NCBI GenBank assembly: GCA_020740775.1
Contig: JAHEWK010000004.1
Location: 1 to 64,000 of the forward strand
Source: Ilyonectria destructans
Lineage: Eukaryota; Ascomycota; Sordariomycetes; Hypocreales; Nectriaceae
Reading direction: 5' to 3'
DNA length: 64,000 bases
Below the pieces are notes generated by a model. That model did not search any database, had not been told where the DNA came from, and was given only the letters and a program-made list of their open reading frames with translations. Positions within the stretch are counted from its first letter, which is position 1; the number at the start of each line of letters is the position of its first letter. Positions 34,300 to 46,764 of this stretch are shown here, in pieces. The translations under genes were made by a program, and so were the position numbers.

Positions 34300-37200
34300 A
34301 ATATATTTTAGTGCTATTTTAAAGTTATTTCAGTCTGTAAATAGATTAACTGTATTTTAATTCTAATTAGCTTTATTATTATTAAAAAAATCCTAAAGAA
34401 TAAATTTAAACTATATTTTAGTATTATTAGTTATTAGATTACTTATAAATAGTAGGTATAATTCTATAGATATAGAATATTAAGAATACTACTAAAAGTA
34501 TTTTTTTATTTTAATAATAAAGAGTATAATATTACTAGAAGTACTATTAAATTTTCTAGTAATAGTAGTTTTATTATCTTCTTTAAGTTATATTTATTAG
34601 TAATTAATTCTAATAGAGTATTCTATATTTACTGCTATAATATATAAATCTAATTTTACAGCTATATAAGCTTAGCAGTTAGTTTAATATTATTCAGTAG
34701 GATAATATAAACTGATAGTATATTCCCTAAAGTAATAGATATTAAATTAATTCTAAATATTCTAATAGTATAAAATATTATTTAATTAGTAATATAAATA
34801 ACCTTTTTAAATAAGGGCTTTTAATATATAATAGTTATATCTCTAGCCTGCTATATATACAGTATAGAGTAGATAAAAGTTTTAATTACTAATATATAAA
34901 CTATAGATTTATATTAGCAGATTAATTAGAATATTACTTACTAAATAAATATTATATTTAGTAATAGTTAAATATAGTAATATATAGTAAGTTAAAATAA
35001 TTAAAATAACTAAATTATATTAAAAGCTAAATAGCTACTTATAGTAAATATATACTACTTAATTACTTATATATTATAGTAATTAGATATAATTACTATA
35101 TAAGTAATTATAATTACTAGTAATTAAAGGTAATTATAGAGTAATTATATATAGCTAAATTATATTTTATTTTAAAAGGCTAATAAAAGTAAAGCTCTAT
35201 TTAAAGCTTAATATAAATTACAGCTAGACTATAATATATACTCTTTAGCTTTAAATACTATTATATCTATTATTATTAATACTATTAATATATATTATAC
35301 CTTTTATAATATATTATATAATATATTAAATAATATATTTATTTCTTATTATATATATTTATATATAATATTATAATCTTACTAATTAATTATCTTTTTA
35401 TTTAAAGTTATAAATTAGATTTTTAATCTATATAAATATATATTAATAATTTAATCTATTAATATTAACTTTATATTCTTAATATTAAATATCTATATTA
35501 TAAACTGCTATATCTTACCTTAAATAATATAGAATAATTTATTAGCTTTTTTCTTTACTCTCTATATATTTATTATTTACTATAATTATATAACTTATTT
35601 TTATTATTTTAATATAAATTAATATAATATTAAATATTAAGTTATCTTAATAATAGCTAAATATACTTACTATTTGAATCTAACTTTATTATAGTTAATA
35701 TACTAATAATAATACTTTTATAATACTATTTATTTTTTAATAAATAGTTAAATATCTATATAATAGTATCTATATAATATTACTTTAACTATTTTTTAAT
35801 ATACTAGCTAATAATATTAAATTCAGATATAACTTATTTAACTTCTATATAAAATTACAGTTATATCTTATTTTATTATATTATTATATAGTATAGTAGC
35901 TATTTTCTTTTATATTTACTTTAAAATTTTTAATTCTCTATATTTATACTACTATAAATATTCTTATAAATACTCTTATTAATATTATACTCAATATTAT
36001 TATTACTATTATTACTATTATTATTATTATTCTACTTTATATCTAATAATTATAACCTCCTTTAAATATATATTATAATCTATTAATACCTTTATACTAT
36101 ATCTATATATCTAGCTTTATAATCTTTTTAAATAGCTTATTAAGCTTAATATTAATTTCTTTTTACTTAATTTTAAATAATTTAACTATATTAAAACTAT
36201 AATAATTAGTAGCTATATATATATTATTTAATATATATTTAAAAATCTTCTATATCTTCTATAATACTAGCTTATTTTTATTAATTAGCTGTAATATCTT
36301 TTTTTATAATTATATCTTATTAATACTAGTTAAATATTAAAGCTATCTATATTATTTTAACTATTACTATACTTTCTACTTATTATTAATATTCTAAATT
36401 TAAATATTAATCTTACTTTTAAATATATTTTTATCGTCTTACTGAATATACCTAATAAATTTAACTTTATAATTAGTATTATTCTAATTATTCTTTTTAT
36501 TATTTAATAGTATACTCTAATTAATTTTAAACTAACTGCTAGCTATTTAATTTTAGAAAAAATACTGGTATTATACTTCTATTTTCTATAGTATAATTAA
36601 GTTAGCTACTATAGACTTTTTAATATACTAACTGTATATTTAATAGTTAATCTATTTATATTAAATTTAATAATATTATTAAATATCTTATAACTAGCAG
36701 ATTATATATAGATACTTTTTATATTTTAATTTATTTAATTTAAGTAGTATTATTATAGAATTAAAGCTATAATTAAAAGTAATACTAATTATTACTTTAA
36801 TACTTTTTAATTACAGATAATTTTAAAAATAGCTTTAATAATATTATAGATATATTTGGCTTTATTATTTACTATATATTATATCTTTATATATTAAACT
36901 ACCTTATTAGATATAATAGCTATTTAGTATAATTTATATATAATAAATAGATATTTAGATAAATAAATAAATAGTTTTATTTTAGTAATAATAATAGTAA
37001 TATTAATAGCTAGACTATAGGTATATTATTATTTTATTATACTATTTAATATATTACTTTTATTAAGTTACTAAATTACTATATTAACCTTTAGACTATA
37101 AGTAGATTAAATTTCTATTATAAGTTTTTACTTTTAACTTTAAATATTTATATTATAACTCTCTATATTAAATTATATTAATAAATTCTACTTAAATTTA

Positions 37201-38330
37201 AATTTAATTATAATAATATAATTAAAATAATATAGTTTTATTATTAAATATTCTAACTTTTTTACTTCTTACCTTTTAATATATACTGATTTTATCTATT
37301 TTACTACTTAAAACTTAAATTAAATCTATATTTTACTTTTTAAATTAAATTTACTCTCTATAATTATAATATAGTTTTTTTTATTATAGAAATATAACTT
37401 AAGTTTTTAAAAACTTTATTTATAATTTATAAATAGCTTATTAAAATATTAAAAAAAGTAACTAATTAAATTAAAAGTTTTAATTTATTTAAGTAATTAT
37501 TAACTTTTAATTAAACTGAATATATAATTTATATTATTAATATTATTATTAGTATTTTCTTTTTACTATTAAGCCTTTAATTCTCTTTTTAAATATATAT
37601 ATATTAAAGTATTTTAACTTTATAATAAATTTTATATTAAAATCTAAAGTATTAATAATAACTTAATTTTATAGTTTTTTAAACTTATTCTATATTTTAT
37701 TAAAGTAAGATAGATTTAATAATTAATTTTTAAATAATATAAATTTAAATAAAAAAAACTAATTAAAAAAATAAAAAAAAAAGAGAAAATAAGATAATAT
37801 ATATAGTAGGAATATTATTAAAATTACTATTCTAACTACTATTTTAAATTCTGTATTATATATTTATATAAATATAATAAGAAACTTAATTTATTAATTA
37901 TAAATCTAATTACAGTCTTATTAAAATATTAAAAAAGATAATTAATTAAATTAAAAACCTTAATTTATTTAAGTAACTATTAATCTTTAAATAAACTGAA
38001 TATATAATCTGTATTATTAATAGTATTATTAGTATTTTCTTTTTACTATTAAGATTTTAATTTCTTTTTTAGATATATATATATTAAAGTATTTTAACCT
38101 CTTAATATATAATAAGAGTAATACTATTATTAGATATAATATAATACAGTCTTTTATTAAAAAAAGAATAATTTCTATAGGCTGAATTTAAATTAAGCTT
38201 TAATATCTATCTAGTAGCTATAAAACTAGAGTCCTTAAGGTATATACACTTTAAAATCTAAATATACTTAATAAGAGTTAAGTATTTATTCTAACAGTCT
38301 TAAGCTAAATAAAATAGCGCGCAAGTTTCT
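34300..38330. repeat. AT-rich, RIP-decayed repeat block
   Basis: About 4 kb of extreme AT content with no frame above 60 codons and many short TA-rich runs. The only internal structure I can support is the pair of diverged direct repeats at 37,441-37,618 and 37,921-38,098. The block ends in a gradual transition to the gene island at about 38.3-38.5 kb. Confidence 0.75.
37441..38098 (+). repeat. Diverged direct repeat pair offset by exactly 480 bp
   Basis: Segments 37441-37618 and 37921-38098 (178 bp each) align without gaps and differ mostly by transitions. Both contain TTAAAATATTAAAAAA, AACTGAATATATAAT and TTTTCTTTTTACTATTAAG. They could be decayed LTRs of a short element or two units of a larger tandem repeat. 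The sequence between them shows no repeat of its own. Confidence 0.7.
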
Positions 38331-38480
38331 AATTAGTTAGACACTTAATTAAAAAGCTAGAGCTGAGTGTAGCTACTCTATCTAATTCCTCCGCAATAGC
38401 CTTCTACTTATATAAAAGATAACCTATAGCTTCGCCTACACTATTCCCCGATGCTCAAAAGGCCCGATATAGCCTGGGCT

Positions 38481-38556
38481 AAAAGAGAAGAGTATTGCAC
38501 AAGAAAAGCATCGCAGAAGAGAAGATTATCACACGAAAAAGTATCGTAGAAGAGAA
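38481..38556. repeat. About 33-bp tandem repeat, 2.3 copies
   Basis: Units of AGAAGAGTATTGCACAAGAA plus AAGCATCGCAG type recur at about 38,483, 38,516 and (partial) 38,549, with a few transition differences. They sit at the edge between the AT-rich block and the gene island, just downstream of the secreted-protein gene. Confidence 0.55.
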
Positions 38557-38679
38557 GCCCAGAGCCCTTCACTACCAGGAATCAACGTAGATCCTCCTGT
38601 TCCCCCTATGCTCCGTCCGTCGACTGCAGCCCTGCTGTCTGATTCCTATATCCCAGGGAGGCAGACTCGGAGAGTTAGC

Positions 38680-39777
38680 TTACCACGTGCCCTTGCCCTT
38701 GTTAGTCCAATCCACGGCGCCCTGGTGCTTGCAGTCGTTTCCACGGTAGCACACAAAGGCGTGGTGCTGGTTGCCCTTGAGCGGAGACGTGATCCTGTAC
38801 CAAGGGGTGGTCGGTTCGCCGAGGCCAGTGCAGGAGTTGTGGAGGTATTTCCTGGCGTCGTATGCGATGGATCGGCGCCAGTCCCATACACAGACAGTCT
38901 GCCATGCCTTGGCGTCGCAGCTGATGCCTTGGCTGTTTGACCAGGTCGCCGAGACGGCATATCCGCCAGAGACCCAGTTGGCGTTGCCGATGGTGAGGTG
39001 GGCTTTGTGCGTGATGGAGAATGTCTGGCCGGCGAAGGCGGTGCAACTTCCATCGCGGCAGCTTGCATTGGACTAGTGACCATATTAGCAACAACGGGCG
39101 TGAGTAATAGACGGGCCGTGATGGCTTCATGGCCAAGTGTTTTTATCACGTACCGTGGCTTGTATCCAGTGCAGCCACTTGCGCGGGTTGTTCTTCTGGG
39201 GAACGACAACCCTACTGCCCCACTGACAGATGACCTGTCGCTCCTCGAGGCCCGTTAAGGGCAGCGGGCTCGTGTCGGCGACTTCCTCCCTCGCGTTGAT
39301 GAGGCCGTCGTCAACGTAGAGGGACTCGGCCATGGCCGGTTCGAGGCCGTCGCTGATGCAGTCGAGCTCGCTACCCTCGGACGCACGCTCGACGTCGTCC
39401 AGGCTTACGGCCCACGGGACCTCACACTCGACGGTGGAGGCGAGCCGGTTCCAGTGACCACCACAAACGATGCCGCCGCTGGTCTTGGCATCCTCGTCAA
39501 GGGTGTACACCTTGCCGTCCACCTTCAGCGTTCCCTGGGTGCTTTCATCGGCGTTGACCTCGATCTTGATACCCTTGAGCGTCAGTTTGTTCCCGCAGGC
39601 GAAGACGACGAGTGATTTGTCGGTGGTGCTCCTGACGGAGATGACCTCCTTGCCGAGCGCCAGGTTCTTCTCGAGGCTGACGATGATGGTGCCGTTGGTA
39701 GGAGTGGCCACGGGCTGGGGGAGGGCAGCCGTAAGGGCTGCGAGCCCAGAGGCAATAAAGGCAAAGGCGGTTTTCAT
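38680..39777 (-). CDS. Small secreted cysteine-containing protein (two exons)
   Basis: Exons complement(39154-39777) and complement(38680-39072), intron 81 bp (GTACGT...CACTAG), giving 338 residues. Residues 1-20 are a clear secretion signal (MKTAFAFIASGLAALTAALP). Residues about 20-178 look like a pro-region, followed by LEER|QVICQWG, a possible processing point. The C-terminal part is rich in Trp and Cys (CRDGSC, WSNSQGISCDAKAW, VCVWDW, FVCYRGNDC), typical of a disulfide-bonded secreted domain. I do not recognise the family and assign no function. The first gene next to a transposon-rich AT block, it has an effector-like genomic setting. A TATAAA lies on the minus strand at 39873-39878, about 95 bp upstream of the ATG. 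A further tiny 3' exon cannot be excluded because the stop overlaps GTAAGC. Confidence 0.75.
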
Positions 39778-41145
39778 GATGAGAGGTTTTGAGGGATGAG
39801 ATGAGAAGCTGGTGGTTGAAGCTGAGGGTACAGAATCAAGAACTGGTCCCGGATAGAGGATCAGTCGGCGTCTTTATAGTCTCGAGTCCCGGCTCTCGCC
39901 TGGAGGTCAAGACGGCGCGAGCGACACAGCACACGAGGGACTGTTTTCGGTCACGCCGGCGAATATGTCTGTTGTTGGTCCCAGGCCTAGACTCCGGCGA
40001 CGCTGGAGCGCCAACGACAAGGAAGTTTGTGATCAGTAACGTTAGTTGGAAGGACCAACAGCATTTAGGAACTCCATCCCTACTATGTATATGGACTCCC
40101 CTGCCATGACATGGTTTGATAGGATATGGGATGACCTATACTCCACAGGCTAAGGTTACAGCAAAGTGCCAACCAACAAACGACATTCACGAGTTCTACG
40201 CTGCCTACTATGGTAACTAGCCGCAACCTGATTCAGCCGGATCCGAGATCGCCCTAAACTCTATGGTTAAGTTTACAACAGAGTGCCAACGACAGCCAGA
40301 CCAATGCCAGACACAGTAAATCAACTAACTAATGACACTTACTCAGAGACTTTTTCGTCTGCCCTCCGACCCTGCAGGGTCTCCGTGGGGAAGGTCGATT
40401 TGTGCAGGGGGTATATTATGTGGGTACCTATAGTTTAACCAACATCTTCGGTTAACCAACCGCTTCAGTTAGGAATCTCCAGCCGCAGAGTGGAATGCAC
40501 GGCGTCTGTTCACCGCTGGAAATGACAAAACAGGGCTAGATCAGGCCTACAGAACTTCTGCTTCGGGAACCAGCTCGTGCTGTGAATGTGGCCAGATAGA
40601 CTAATACAGCCTAGGTTGCCAGGGTGGTCACGCGACGGGCCGTCTGGAGGCGAGCAGTGTTAGTGCCAACAAGCCTTTGCCCCCAGTAAGTGAGTTGGTG
40701 GCGGCCGTGCCGCAAGGAAACTACCACGTAGTAGGCTGTGCCGGCCTAGGAGTTGAGTAATAGACGGAATACCAAGCCTTCGGTTAGGTGGCTAGATGCT
40801 TATTTGGCCGAGCAAACCCCGCTGTTGGTTGTTGGTATCCATTATCACGACGCCAAGAGTGAGTCCGTCGGCTGCACAGCACTGCAATTCTTCAGCGTCA
40901 ACCCCTGGCGCTTAGCGGACGAGTCCCCGCACTGGGACGACCCGGCCTGGTACGCTCCTGACTAACGTTACATTAGGCAGATTCACAAGGCACCGCAGAT
41001 GGGACCCCGATCTCAACGACTCTTCGCTCAAGAGTTTTGCTGGCGGCGTCTCCCGCTCGCTCCCCCGATGAAAGCACATCCGCCAGCCTCTGCAACTCGC
41101 GCTGTCCAAACCGTCTCGTCCACTTGCTGCCGCTGAGAGCCGGAC
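39778..41145. other. Intergenic region without supported genes
   Basis: About 1.4 kb between the divergent secreted-protein and arrestin-like genes. Frames present here are short and have no family features. Two loosely similar segments (CAAAGTGCCAACCAAC near 40153 and CAGAGTGCCAACGACA near 40270) are the only repetition noticed. It presumably holds both promoters. Confidence 0.5.
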
Positions 41146-42453
41146 ATGCCGCAAACCTCCATAAAGGCCGGCCCCGCGCTGGGCATCCGCCTCGAGGGTG
41201 GCCGTACCGCCTTTGCCCCCGGCGACACCATCGCCGGCCAGGTCTTCCGCGGGATGCATATCGTCAGCACTGAGGCGGTGATCAAGGTCACGCTGTCCGG
41301 AAGGGTAAAGACAAAGGTCATCGCCGGCCCCAGCGCCGTATACCGCGGCCGGACCACCCTGATCGATGAAGAGAGGCACGTCCAGGTCAGCTTCCAAGGC
41401 CCTCTACACATCCCCCCTGCCCCTACGCCCGAGGAGGCGGAGCGTGCATGGCCATTCACCATTGCCATACCGATGTATACTGCGGACGTGTTGGCCGAGC
41501 AGTCCCCTCCCGCGGGGCATATGGCCCGCCAGATCCTCCCAGGGACCTTCACTATGGATCGTACAGGCCTCGGCGCCCAGGACGAGGCATTTATCGAGTA
41601 TGCTGTTAAGGCCGAGCTGCAATCCTCCGCACACGGATCCGTGGAGACAACCGACGCCATCCTCCCCATCACCATCAGGACCGCCAGTCTCGAGCCCCCG
41701 ATCGTCGACTTCCAACTCACGAGGCACCGTCTCTACGGCTGTATCTCCTCGTACCGCCTGCTCCCGGAGGTGGGCCGCGCCGGGCCGTCCTTCTCGCAAA
41801 AGGCCCGGTCGCTCCTCGGCTCCCTCAAGGTGCCCGCGTTCGCCGGCCACATGGAGATCGACACCCCGGCCGTCATCCAGCTGGAGCACCCGAGCCCGAT
41901 CCCGCTCCGGTTCCGGTTCGTCCCGGATGCCAACGTGCTGAGGGGCAGCCGCATTGAAGACGTACCGCAGAAGATCCAGCTCCTGATGCTCTCCATGGAG
42001 ATCCGGGCCGCCACGGAGATCAGCGGCGACGGCGCCTCGGGCCCGCGGTCCGCTGTCAGCCCCGCTGTTATGTCCATCTCGGCTTGGTCGCGCGTCGCCC
42101 TCGGCCCCGGCACGCCGCCGCTCTACATCCCCTGCGCCGGCGAGGGCCCGCCTGTCGACGTAGGCCAGAGAGTTAATCTGCGTCTCGGCTACAGCGGGCT
42201 GATGAGCAAAGCGTTCGCTCAGGGGAATATCCACCCCTCCTTCGCCACACGCTATCTGAAGTACACGCACCGCATTCACTATAAGCTCAGCGCTATAGTT
42301 GCCGAAGAAGAGCTTAAGTTCCGGTGGGGAGTGGACGTAACTATTCTTCCGTCGGCCGGGACGTCGGAAGAGCATCCGCCTCCTCCTTTTGAAGAGACAT
42401 GGATTCGTCCACCTCCTGGGCGTGATGCGCCTCCTCAGAGTATCGAGAGGTAG
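41146..42453 (+). CDS. Arrestin-like (alpha-arrestin) protein
   Basis: Single exon, 435 residues. The N-terminal third has the arrestin N-domain pattern: a lipid-like opening, then FAPGDTIAGQVFRG (about residues 23-36), VIKVTLSGRVKT, and later a long beta-rich stretch with FTIAIPMYT and LPGTF. A second beta-domain follows to about residue 400 (FRWGVDVTIL). The tail is proline-rich, with PPPPFEETW resembling a PPxY ubiquitin-ligase contact but with Phe in place of Tyr. Fungal alpha-arrestins act as adaptors that bring Rsp5/Nedd4-type ligases to plasma-membrane transporters for endocytosis. That role is inferred from family. It sits upstream of a transporter-rich stretch but on its own transcription unit. 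The start is the first ATG before the conserved domain. Confidence 0.75.
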   Translation: MPQTSIKAGPALGIRLEGGRTAFAPGDTIAGQVFRGMHIVSTEAVIKVTLSGRVKTKVIAGPSAVYRGRTTLIDEERHVQVSFQGPLHIPPAPTPEEAERAWPFTIAIPMYTADVLAEQSPPAGHMARQILPGTFTMDRTGLGAQDEAFIEYAVKAELQSSAHGSVETTDAILPITIRTASLEPPIVDFQLTRHRLYGCISSYRLLPEVGRAGPSFSQKARSLLGSLKVPAFAGHMEIDTPAVIQLEHPSPIPLRFRFVPDANVLRGSRIEDVPQKIQLLMLSMEIRAATEISGDGASGPRSAVSPAVMSISAWSRVALGPGTPPLYIPCAGEGPPVDVGQRVNLRLGYSGLMSKAFAQGNIHPSFATRYLKYTHRIHYKLSAIVAEEELKFRWGVDVTILPSAGTSEEHPPPPFEETWIRPPPGRDAPPQSIER

Positions 42454-43121
42454 CGCCGTATAATTTGAAAGCCCTGGGGCTGCGGGCTGGGCATGGAGGT
42501 GAGGTCGAGCGAGGAAGATACGTTGTTACTTAATTACAGACTCCCTCCTTTCGTTACAGCGTAAAGTGCACTTTAGCCATCTGATGGATCCGATACGGTC
42601 AATTCAATCGTTGTAATATTGTTCAAATTGATGATGATTGTCTTGAGCGATCCGGGTCATCCGGATCAGCCGGATGAGGGGCCTTTTGGTCTCGTCATCA
42701 TGACTAAAGACCAGATATCAATCTACTGAAGGTTTCCTTGTACAGGGTCTCTCTCCAACACCATCTGTGAAAGCGGTATGTCACTTGGTATCCGTGGCGC
42801 CGCTGAGCCGTCGCTGATTTACAGCGGCGAGGTGTAGCGCCTACCAGCTGATTCAAGACCCCGCCGCCTGCAGCGCTTGGCCAATAGTATCTCGGCATAT
42901 AGGCTGGCTGTGCAACAATAATATAGTTATATTTTACATTGTATCCACAGACTATTTATCACAACGTAATACTCATATTTTCGTGAAGTAAGTTGCCTTC
43001 GTCTAACTGTGGAGAAACGTTACTAGCAATAAGATATAAAGTGATACAGCCTTTACCATCCCTCGAATAGGTACAACGAGGATCTTATATTAACTTTCAT
43101 TGAAAGCAAATAATATGACCT
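42454..43121. other. Intergenic region, nothing recognisable
   Basis: A convergent 3' region between the arrestin-like gene (+) and regulator A (-). It becomes AT-rich around 42,900-43,110. GATCCGG...CATCCGGATCAGCCGGAT near 42,650-42,676 forms a small inverted repeat of the kind seen in fungal 3' regions. No gene is supported. Confidence 0.5.
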
Positions 43122-45955
43122 TTACTGGTCTTGCAGTGGAAAGCTAAAGGTCGGCTCCTCGACTAACTCCATTATCTGATCATTGCTGTTAAACCACTCC
43201 TCCAGCTGGGCCGGGTTGTCCATCCAGGTCCTTTGGTCCACCCCTCTCTGCCCTTGTGTAATATCCAACATACTGCTGTCACTTGTGATAAGTCCGGAAC
43301 CAGCATCTTGGACTTGGCCTAACTCGGTTGATGGTTGGTGCCGATCATCGAAAGACAGCGGTAAGCCCAGCGCGGCGATATATGTGTTTAGCTCGATGTT
43401 CGCCTGCGCCTGGGCTGTCGGCGGGGCAGAGGTGCGGAATTCAATATAGCGGAGGGCTACATTGTAGAGGACCTGGAATAGCCAGAGCATCTTGACTGCT
43501 GCGTCCGAGACTGCTGGGGCAGACTCCATGGACACAATGAAACTATGAAGGCGTTCTAGGTCCATTTCGTCTTGGGTCTCGATGACTTGACAAAATAGGA
43601 CTATGAAGGGAATAAAAGGGGCGAAGAGTAACGTCCTGAAAGCATTAGGATGGCCTGATAACAGAGGATTCAGAGTAGGTGCCATGGGGGAGGTGGCCGG
43701 GGATGTGTTGCTTGTAAACATCACTTACCAGCTCACGTAAACAGGGAAATATAAGGAATGGACATTTTCAATAACTTCCATGCAATCTTGGTGACGCTGG
43801 AGGGTTATTCGTGCTGCTTCGATACACTGCGGGGTGAAGGGCGTAGAGGATTCCCCTTGGAGCGGGCTTGCCCGATATACGAGTGTCAGAAGGGAGAGGC
43901 GAAGTACGTCGTCTGAGACAACCACAAAGTTTACCAACCCGCCATTACCCGTCTTGATGCCCTTTCCCATCCACTCTGGCTACACAATGAGGGTCAGTTC
44001 GTGATCTTGGGGTCTGATTCAGCGTCGCCAGCTACGGAGCAGGAGACTCACATGGTTTTCAGCGGCCTTTTTTCTGATCTCCCTTAATTGGCTTGCTAGA
44101 GCTTCGACTCGAGATCTCCGCACATGATCCGGTTGCACGAGGGCGCTAGGGCAGTATAGCATCTCATAGATGTTCCCCTGGCACCGAGCAGTCATGATCC
44201 ACAAGCAAACCGATGGCACTAAGGGACTGGTAGCGAAGTCCTCTGTAGTAGGGGGAGGTACAGTGACGTCCCAATCCGGGATGGTCGAGGCGCGTCCCAG
44301 ACGAAGTGATAAGCTTTTGTCGATGGAGTACACAGACCAGAATATCATTTTTTTATGTCGCACGACGCTAGGGATATCGTCCTTCATGGATGAAAGTCGG
44401 TGAAATCCTGCCGTCTGACACAGCTCGGACGCCTTGGACGCCAACGTCCAGGACAGCGAAGGTTTCGAAATTTCAACGGCGTAAAAGGCCTAGGTGAGTT
44501 ATTAGCTCCTGCACATGTTAGTCCAAGTGGAGGAACTTGAAACACACGCCTAAAAGAAGAGCAGAAATCATAGTCGAGGTAGCGGGCAGGTGCAAGGGTA
44601 GATTTGAGAGGGCCGTCTCAAGGTTCTTGCGGCATAATGCGACAAACGAAAGAGTCTCCTCCGTGTTATCCGGTACGCGGTGCGAATGCTCCAACAACAG
44701 GTAGAGAAGGCCCATGTTGACAATGATAAAATCGGCCTCGGAAAAATCCTCAGAAAAGTAGACGCTGAGGCATAAGTCGGAGAAATATGCCAGTGGAGAG
44801 AAATCGTGGATCCATGGTAATGTGTCCGAGGGGTGCGCCGAGAGCACTGCTGGAAGTTATGGGACTTGTTAGCTACAGGCGGTTGAGGACAATTGTAGGG
44901 AAGTAATCCGTGCTAAAAAGTTCTGAACCTAGAAAAACTCACCTTTGGCGATGCGTATAAAAGCCACAGCCTTTTCTATGGGCGGCAATTCGCAATCTCT
45001 GAGGGAGAAAGGGGCGGTAGGTTTAGCATTCGGATAAGACATGGGAGTTGCAGTGATCTGCTGCTTCAGAGAATCGACGATATGGTGAAGAGAGTCCAAA
45101 GCGCCACGCATCTCGAGGCTGGAGTCTTGAGCAGAGCCGGCCCGGACCGCGTTCTGGAGGAACTCATTGGCGAAGACAGAGTGGGCGGCAAGAGAGGGCT
45201 CTGTATCAACGACAGGGCTGTCGGAAGCCGACTTAACGACGCAGCCAAAGGGCCGAGACGATGTTGCGGGAACGAGGGACTCGGCTGTGCTCCCAGGGCT
45301 CCTGCTGTTCCGCACAGGTTGAGCACCCGAATCCAGCAGGCTTGTCTTGAGGTTCTGAAGAAGTTGAGTGACACCCTCCAGCCGGTGATCAATGCGGTCT
45401 ATCTTTCGCTCACTTTGGCAGGGAGAAGTGAGCTTTCGAGTCAAATTCGCAACGTAGCGGAATCGGATGATTGGAAAGGTAGGAAAACATCATCTTGGGG
45501 CGGGAGGACTTACTATTGCGTAGATAGAAGGATGCGGGTGCGCTTCGCCTTGGGCTGTGGATTGGCTTGGGTACATGGGATCTTGGCTTGGACACAGTGT
45601 GAACAGGGGCTGGTTCTATCACAACGGATCTACGGTTCTCGCCATTAGTCTCATCGGCGTTTGATTGAGGAATCATAGCAAAAAGAGAGCGAGACCTTGT
45701 GTGGCGAGCGGCTTGCTCGCGGACCGAGGTCTCCTCTGATAGAAGCCCACGGCAAGACCAAGAAACAATCGACGCACGAACCTTGCGGGCGCGACAGGCT
45801 TCACACTGGATAGGTGTAAGCTATAGATACGAGACTTGGAATCAGGACTAGGGACTAACAGCTCGCCGGTTGAATGAGACAAAGGAGTTGTTTTGTTGAG
45901 AATCCGAGATATTCTCCGGGGTGTCGGCCTCGGAGCAGCAGTCATCGTTGGCCAT
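43122..45955 (-). CDS. Zn2Cys6 transcription factor A (eight exons)
   Basis: Predicted exons, in transcription order: 45860-45955, 45782-45805, 45514-45629, 45412-44943, 44849-44548, 44489-44052, 43979-43729, 43635-43122 (complement). They total 736 residues with all phases consistent. The zinc cluster is split by an intron: CEACRARK on a 24-nt exon and IRCDRTSPCSHCVQAKIPC on the next (C-x2-C-x6-C-x5-C-x2-C-x6-C, residues 33-59). A linker with a short coiled coil (ERKIDRIDHRLEG) and then a fungal-specific regulator middle domain follow, including DLCLSVYFSEDFSEADFIIV, DKSLSLRLGRASTIPDWD and LSLLTLVYRASP. This is a nuclear DNA-binding activator/repressor by family. It is a paralog of regulator B at 56835-59733 and is divergent from the permease gene. 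Exon limits are by hand and supported by the paralog. Confidence 0.85.
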
Positions 45956-46764
45956 GGTGGCACGTCAGCTGCGACTCGAGAGGTTGAATATCGAGTAGTA
46001 CACCAGGTGGCGGAGAGGTGACGGGAGTTGTAGCGAGGGAGACGGGAACAGAAAGTCGGGGGCCGAGGATTAGGCAGGTTTTGTGCGGAAGAGCGGCTTG
46101 CCCGTTTTGGAAACGCGATGGAACGAGCGAGGCAGACAAGACGGAATGCGCGGAGTCCTCCGTCGCGTCCGAAGCTGCGGCGGAACAGGATTTCACGGCG
46201 CCCTCGGGGCCGAAGGGCAACGGGATCCAGCGGGGTTTTTGTGTTTTCTGTGGAATCCGCGGAACCCGTTGAGCGGGTGCAGCCTTGTGGAGCCGGTCCG
46301 AGCCGGACGCCACCCGGAGCCAAACCACATGCCTGGGCTGTATCTTGAAGACCCTCATAAATCATTGTTGACTGTAAATGCCTTTTAAAAGTGCCAAGGC
46401 ATATTTACAGCATTCCCAGGATTTGATCTTGGGTTAGGTTCAAGCTACTCATGTTGCTGCAGTGTTCAAAGGACTGCTTGTGCTTCAGCTCCTCCTCCGT
46501 GAAATCTCTTCCCCCTATCTTGCCTCGAGCGTATCCCCCTTCCCCTTTGTTTCTCCCATAGGCTAAATATGTCCATCATCATGCCACGCATGACGCTCCG
46601 TCTCTCTGGCCAATAAACCACCGTCCCTCCATAGATGTAACACTAGTAATCCCCGAGTTACTCCACCGTTCCGCCCAGCGTATCTTGTGTCGTTGCCCAC
46701 GAGGTAGTTTTCACTTGCTCAACATTTTCTCCCCATTCGCTCACCCAGCTGAACTTCCACCAAA
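45956..46764. promoter_or_regulatory. Divergent promoter between regulator A and permease
   Basis: 809 bp shared upstream region. A near-palindrome TGCCTTTTAAAAGTGCCAAGGCA lies around 46,378-46,401. A pyrimidine-rich stretch precedes the permease ATG (about 46,690-46,760), as is common in ascomycete core promoters. Open frames across 45.96-46.36 kb on both strands are mutual shadows with no domain. Confidence 0.5.

Noticed and set aside
1..38330. Centromere interpretation of the long AT-rich blocks
   Set aside because: AT-rich RIP DNA is common at fungal centromeres, but it also forms ordinary repeat islands. Nothing in the sequence alone distinguishes them, and CENP-A mapping would be needed.
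39789..40965. Two plus-strand frames (106 and 70 codons) between the secreted protein and arrestin genes
   Set aside because: No family features, and they overlap the expected promoters.
40912..42375. Minus-strand and third-frame ORFs across the arrestin-like gene
   Set aside because: They are high-GC shadows. Only the 41146-42453 frame shows arrestin motifs and codon bias.
45673..46388. Overlapping 76-230 codon frames upstream of regulator A
   Set aside because: Mutually overlapping on both strands and without domains. Part of the region is the split zinc-cluster exons of regulator A and the rest is promoter.
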